64,000 nucleotides of DNA, from NCBI GenBank assembly GCA_022410635.1, contig JAJVDF010000417.1, positions 1,007,370 through 1,071,369 of the forward strand, given 5' to 3'. Shown in pieces: positions 59,432-64,000 of this stretch. The notes below the pieces were generated by a model. The model had not been told where the DNA came from and did no database searches. It saw nothing but the letters and a program-made list of their open reading frames with translations. This DNA is from Tretioscincus oriximinensis. Taxonomy: Eukaryota > Chordata > Lepidosauria > Squamata > Gymnophthalmidae. The position numbers and the translations under genes were made by a program. Each line of letters begins with the position of its first letter. Within the stretch, counting starts at the first letter, position 1.

Positions 59432-60581
59432 GGAACATAGGACTGCACTTGGCATGTCAGCTCTGTACAAAATTTCTAGATTACTTCAAAAAGACCTGAT
59501 GGTGGAATGTGATAAGGTGCCATCCACATCCTGTATGGTCAGAGCATGCTAGCCAAATGCAAGATCTTTATTAAGCCAATGTGAAAACAATGTGGGTTAG
59601 CATGCTCCAAAGGGGTCGGGGAATAGTTACTTCAAATTCCAAATTGCATATTGGTATGGAAACTTTTATTCCTTAAATGTTTTATTTTCTCTTCATGGCA
59701 AACAGTATGTACAGAATTATTTGTGTGCCACTGTACCGAATGAGAAGCAAGAATCTGCATTCTCTTTCTAATTAGATAAGCAGTCTTCCTTTGGGGACAG
59801 CAAAGCAATTCTGAGAAAGTCTTCCTTCTTATCAGAAACTGATTATCTTTAGATGAGTCTATTTTCCAGAGTCCATGGGAACAGCAATTACAGAAGTACT
59901 GATTTTGTGACTCAGAAATAAAGGGGTGGGGGAATGAAATGAATCAGTGATATTATATTTTAAGACTTAACAAAGTAAAAGAAAATCAATTTAATTGGCA
60001 AAAGCTGAAACCATGCAGAGTTCTTTTATTCCCTTATGTACTGGTGAATTATTAAACTACACTTTCTTCCTATTCATATAAATTTTAAGAGACCTTCTAA
60101 AAGATTAAAAGTCAATTCTTGTAAGACTTAACATTGGAAAATTAAGATTAATATTAATAGCTAAGGATAGTGAATTCAAAGTATAATTAAAAGCATTCTC
60201 TCCTTCCTGATTAAAGCCCAACGAAAATTGGGAAGCATGATATAGAACATGTTGCTCTGATCCTATATGGATTTAGTATTGCTAAGAGGAAGCTTTCTGC
60301 TATTTTTAGAATAAATAAATCTACAACAGTGCTGGGAATGGCAACAATTCAGTGATGGGAAAGAAGGAAAATAAAATAAGGTAGAAAGCATTATTCCAGC
60401 ATCCAGTGAATTACTTTGGTATCTTTGCCAAGGAAACAGCATAGAGAAGTTATCAGGAATGAAACCCAACTAAATAATATTAAAACAAGAACAAAAGCAA
60501 CACTAGAACATGTCTAATAATGAATAATATAATATATTTACTAATAATAATATATTTACTATCACCTCTATTCATTGACTT
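59432..60581. other. Unannotated AT-rich stretch
   Basis: No family recognised. agagcatgctagcc at 59540 and ggttagcatgctcc at 59597 form a short, widely spaced inverted repeat. Confidence 0.45.
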
Positions 60582-60974
60582 GGGCTGCACACAACATTTT
60601 TCTACCTTGTTTGTAGAGCAATCAGGAAGTTTCGGACACAAGTGCTAAATCTTTTTCAGTAGTTGACCCACATTAAACACCATTTTTCCTGGAATAAACT
60701 ATTGCTCGGATTTTCAGGCATCGTTCTGGAGAACCCCCACATTCTCGCAACCGTAGATGCGAGATGTTAAAACAATCGAGAATACAGCAGTTGTTTCTAT
60801 TGGCTGTTGCAAGTAAAACAAAATTTTCAGACTGCACTGTATTGAGATCAATGAGTGATGTTACAGAACTGGGGAATTAGTCACAGAATATACATGTTTG
60901 TTGCGAATGGACACATGATTGCTATATTCTGGATTATAACAGTGTAGCGGTTTTTAAATCGTCATGTGAGCCTA
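60582..60974. mobile_element. Short relative of the foldback element, 393 bp
   Basis: The left part (gggctgcacacaac, taaacaccatttttcctgg, aataaactattgctcgga, ctggagaacccc) and the right part (gattgctatattctgg, gtagcggtttttaaatcg, catgtgagcct) align block by block with the two ends of element 37721-38872. The palindromic core of that element is replaced here by about 170 bp of unrelated AT-rich sequence. Confidence 0.65.
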
Positions 60975-61324
60975 GCCTAAGTTGGCTTGGAAAACAAGAC
61001 ACCTTGTTCCAAAACATTTGAACTATATCCTGGGATGGTTCCTTATATCAACATGCTGATGTTATGAAGGTGCATGACACTTGGACAGAAGGATTTGATA
61101 GAATAAGGTTAGTGCCTCAGTAGTGAAGATTTATCATTTAAATGATTTTTTATTACTACAATTTGCTCTTTTTGCAATGGGAAAATATCTCAAAAAGAAC
61201 AACTTAAAATTATTATCAACATTGATAAAAAAGTATGTCTGCCTGTTGGTCAGACCCACAAGAAACAAGAAATACAAAAATCCACAAGTCATGAGGTTAA
61301 CGTGTTACATCAAAAAAGTAACAA
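60975..61324. other. Unannotated AT-rich stretch
   Basis: No recognised feature. Confidence 0.4.
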
Positions 61325-61481
61325 GAGACTCACTGAGCTCTTGAGCCGGTGCATTTTGCTGGTGGGACGGAGGGTCCTGCTGCGGCTACGGCATGTCAGG
61401 GAAGCACTTCTGGGTCCAGATCAGCCCAGGGACACACAGGGACTGTGCAGATCAATGCAGAGGTGGGGCTTGTGGCAGGCA

Positions 61482-61488
61482 TATAAAA
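61482..61488 (+). promoter_or_regulatory. TATA box of LTR-like copy e
   Basis: tataaaa about 155 bp from the presumed 5' end, at the same position relative to the downstream ATG (about 65-80 bp) as in copies c and d. Activity is inferred only. Confidence 0.45.
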
Positions 61489-61587
61489 GAGTACCTCCCC
61501 CCTCCTGCACTGCTGTTGCTTTTGGAGAGAGCAAGTCCTTCCCTCTTGTCATGGCTCAGTTGGTGGGTGTGCATCTTGGATGGCCAA

Positions 61588-61878
61588 CAGGGGGGTGCCG
61601 CCGCCGCCACCACTAACACCGCCCCCCCGCCACTAACTCTGTCCCCCCGCTGCCGCTAACGCCGTCCCCCACCGCTAACGCCATCCCCCCTCGCCGGGGG
61701 CGGGGGGTGTTAGCGGCAGCGGCATTAGCGGCGCCCCCCACCGCTAATGCCGTCCCCCCATCTCTAACGCCATCCCCCGCCAATGCCGCTAACGCCGTCC
61801 CCCCGCCAACGCCGCCAACGCCCCCCCCCCCTCGCCAGCGTTAGTACCGTCACCTTTTTTTCTAGAAAAAAAGCACTG
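61588..61878. mobile_element. hAT-like element remnant with (CCGCTAACGCC)n core
   Basis: The right end ctagaaaaaaagcactg and the inner gttagtaccgtcacctt match element 12732-13015. The left terminus is missing: after ggccaac the sequence goes straight into caggggggtgccgccgcc. The core is a GC minisatellite of ccgctaacgcc-type units that reverses direction (ggggtgttagcggcagcgg) near 61700, so it also folds back on itself. Confidence 0.7.
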
Positions 61879-62435
61879 CTTACCAGCCATGAGGCAAGTA
61901 TCCCCTAGCTATCTCATAGTTCCTGAGGGCCCCAATAAGAGGTTCAGGATCATGGAGCTTGCCCTAGGGGAAGGGTTAGAAGCCGAATGTGGTTTTGTGT
62001 CATCAAGGGAGGTTCCACACAGGCCACCACCCTGATAGCTCCATTCAACCTCGATCCTCTTGTGGCCATCTGCAGTGCTGGCTGTACATGTGGTACAGGT
62101 GTGCATATGAGGTGACTGTCTTCAGCGCTGCCTGGGCAGAAACTGAGGGTACTGTCTGCAGCAACGGTTGGGCAGTGCTCACCTGTAAGCAAAACTGGTG
62201 AGCCTTAATTGGTGTAAATTGGGCAACTGTGCCCAACTGTGGATTAGTCATCCAAGATGCTGCGCCTTCCATTCCTTGTATATTAGCCATGGCTTGCAGT
62301 GGCTAATATGCAAGTTTGAAATGAAATATGAATCTTTATCGATTGTATTATATCAACTTGGTGTCATATTTATAATAAATGGTGAAAGATAACATTGTGT
62401 ATGTGTCATGACTGTTTGTTATCACCAGTAAAACA

Positions 62436-63635
62436 AAATCCTCTTTTTTTTTCTTGAGCTGTATGTGTTCCGGACTGTTATATTTGTGTTGTCTTCTATT
62501 TTGAAAGAGAAGTAGGTCTGAGGAACAGATCTAGTGGACACTGAGGATTTGAGTTGTGATAACTGCTAATACAAAGATTTTGGCACAATCTACCAGGAAG
62601 CAATGTGAGTAAGTGAGTAAATGTTTTGCATATGTGAGCAGTGTTTTGCATGTGTGACATGTTTGTTTACCCATCTCCTCAGGGATAACAAGACTAGGCA
62701 CACCCCTTTCAAGCCAGTCATCACACTACCCTATTAATTATGAACTTAAATCTTTCAGAGTGATTGGCAGGGTCATGGAGGCTCTCTCAAATGACTGGAG
62801 GTAGGGTAACATGGTTCATTTTTATATGGAAGGAGTTAATGGCAGGACAAGGGAGGGAAACCTCATTTGTTGGTGGCAGGACAAGGTAAGAAAACCTTTT
62901 TGAAGTTGCAAAAAATTCCCTGGGTCCTGACATAGTCAATGGTACACCACTTTCCCTAAAGCAGAAAGTAACCAAAAACTTTTAAATAAGCAGCAATTGG
63001 TCTGAGAGAGAGGCTGAGTTAACAGAGATAAAGCTTTTTTTAAAGACATAGACACTTTCAACTTTAATTAGAATCACTTGTTGAGTATTCCTAATGTTCA
63101 ATTTGCAGTTTAGCACTAATTCAAAGTGGATCTTTGAGTCAAAAACAAATCTGTTAGCTACAACTGTGTTTGACTAGAAGCAATTTTATAATGGAATGAG
63201 AACATAATACGGTATCGTTCAAAAACAAAACAAACAATTTTACTATGATCATGTAGTCTTCATAAGATAAAATTTGTTGATTGGTTTTATTTCAAACTCA
63301 ATAGTTTAACAGTAACTACGTTGCTGTATGTGTGTCTTGAATACTGTTTTAAAATTATCTGACATTTCTAGAGAGTCATATGTTTTGTATGAGAATTTGG
63401 AATGATATAAACTTTCAAGTGTTTGTGAAAAATAAAGAATGATATGGCTATAAGGAAAGAGCAAGAATAATGAATCAACCCAAGAAACTTCAACTTGAGC
63501 AAAAAAGATAATGAGAACAGTTAGACTAAATTAAGTAGCAAATGTATGTAAGAAAATAAAATTCAAACAGTAAAACTTAATAATATATTCCAAGTAAAAT
63601 TGGGAATTAGAGACAAGTCAAGCATTTGTGCAATT
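62436..63635. other. Unannotated AT-rich stretch
   Basis: No recognised feature. Confidence 0.45.
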
Positions 63636-63936
63636 AAGAAGAACTGGGTTCTTATACCCCGCTTTTTCTCACCTTTCAAAGGGACTCAAAGCGGCTTACA
63701 AGTGTATTTTGCCCGAAGGCTGACATTCTACCTTCCCCACCAGGCTTTGGTGGTTCCCATGTATCTACTTGCAGTCAGTTACAATTTCTTGTAATTCATG
63801 CTTTCGAATAGCTGGGTTGGCTAGAGCTACAGGCTAGTGGAAGGTGCTCACCTCTCCCCCACATCCCACACAGGGCTTTGAAACCCGATCTCCCATCTGA
63901 GAGATGGATTCCTTAGCAACTAGCTATCCATGCCTT
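63636..63936 (-). mobile_element. tRNA-derived SINE with (TTC)n tail, full length
   Basis: Very similar to the copy at 31561-31870: tcttataccccgctttttc, ctcaaagcggcttacaag, ttttgcccgaaggctgac, ggttcccatgtatctacttg, gaatagctgggttggctaga and the reversed tRNA head ctttgaaacccgatctccc (B box) and caactagctatcc (A box). The tail is reduced to aagaagaac at 63636. The two copies share a whole central block missing from copies 45282 and 49581, so they may form a subfamily. Confidence 0.87.
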
Positions 63937-64000
63937 AAATGAGGGAGCAGTTCTTCTCTGGCCTGTAGCCTTCAGGATTTTAATCAGTGGCCACTGTTAT

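Larger units (their letters stand above)
61325..62435 (+). mobile_element. LTR-like family, copy e (interrupted)
   Basis: Order: 5' GC-rich block, TATA box at 61482-61488 (gcatataaaagag), ctcttgtcatggctcagttg (ATG at 61551), gcatcttggatggccaac, insertion 61588-61878, agctatctcatagttcctga, gagcttgccctaggg, gttagaagccgaatgtgg, catccaagatgctgcgcc, tagccatggct, ataataaatggtg (poly(A)-signal-like, near 62372) and a 3' end ttatcaccagtaaaaca matching copy b's tgtcaccagcaagtgaaca. The 5' boundary is approximate. No protein domain is recognised. Confidence 0.65.

Noticed and set aside
58969..59448. 159-residue Gly-rich minus-strand frame
   Set aside because: It spans hAT element 59088-59423 and its target duplications; the Gly run comes from the GC minisatellite.

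Overview
The window is non-coding vertebrate nuclear DNA, AT-rich and crowded with old transposable elements. I found no convincing host gene, exon, rRNA, tRNA gene or CRISPR array. The repeat content suggests a squamate reptile: CR1-clade LINE 3' ends with a (TTATGTTC)n tail, L1 LINE fragments, tRNA-derived SINEs with (TTC)n or (AAAT)n tails, and many short hAT and Tc1/mariner elements. I cannot name the species. About 70 isolated single N bases and one N gap (26978-27123) look like consensus or assembly ambiguity.

Layout. 1-8.1 kb: CR1 3' ends, a SINE fragment, a polypurine tract, a 114-bp (ATT)n array and a 148-bp palindromic element. 8.6-13.3 kb: a hAT element with a perfect 8-bp target duplication, and two copies of a TATA-box-bearing LTR-like family, one carrying another hAT-like insertion. 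15.2-22.8 kb: a SINE and short repeats in mostly featureless DNA. 23.9-25.4 kb: a decayed Tc1 element with recognisable transposase (DD34E spacing). 26.0-26.5 kb: a TIR element flanked by TA. 31.5-34.7 kb: a SINE, a LINE ORF2 C-terminus, a 35-bp-arm palindrome and a hAT-like hairpin element. 37.7-38.9 kb: a foldback element with arms of about 345 bp. 43.2-44.1 and 47.6-48.5 kb: two more LTR-like copies. 46.2-46.6 and 48.6-50.3 kb: L1 pieces on opposite strands, the second hit by a SINE. 50.7-57.2 kb: CR1 copies and a 5'-truncated L1 that contains a CR1 which itself contains a hAT element. 57.9-63.9 kb: two hAT-like elements, a short relative of the foldback element, a fifth LTR-like copy and a SINE.

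Nothing here works as a pathway. The coding traces are dead transposon proteins: Tc1 transposase, L1 ORF2 and CR1-like ORF2. The observations most worth following are the LTR-like family (five copies, conserved TATA box, initiating ATG and 3' AATAAA), the foldback element, the same GC-rich minisatellite core in hAT elements with different termini, and the datable three-level insertion nest.
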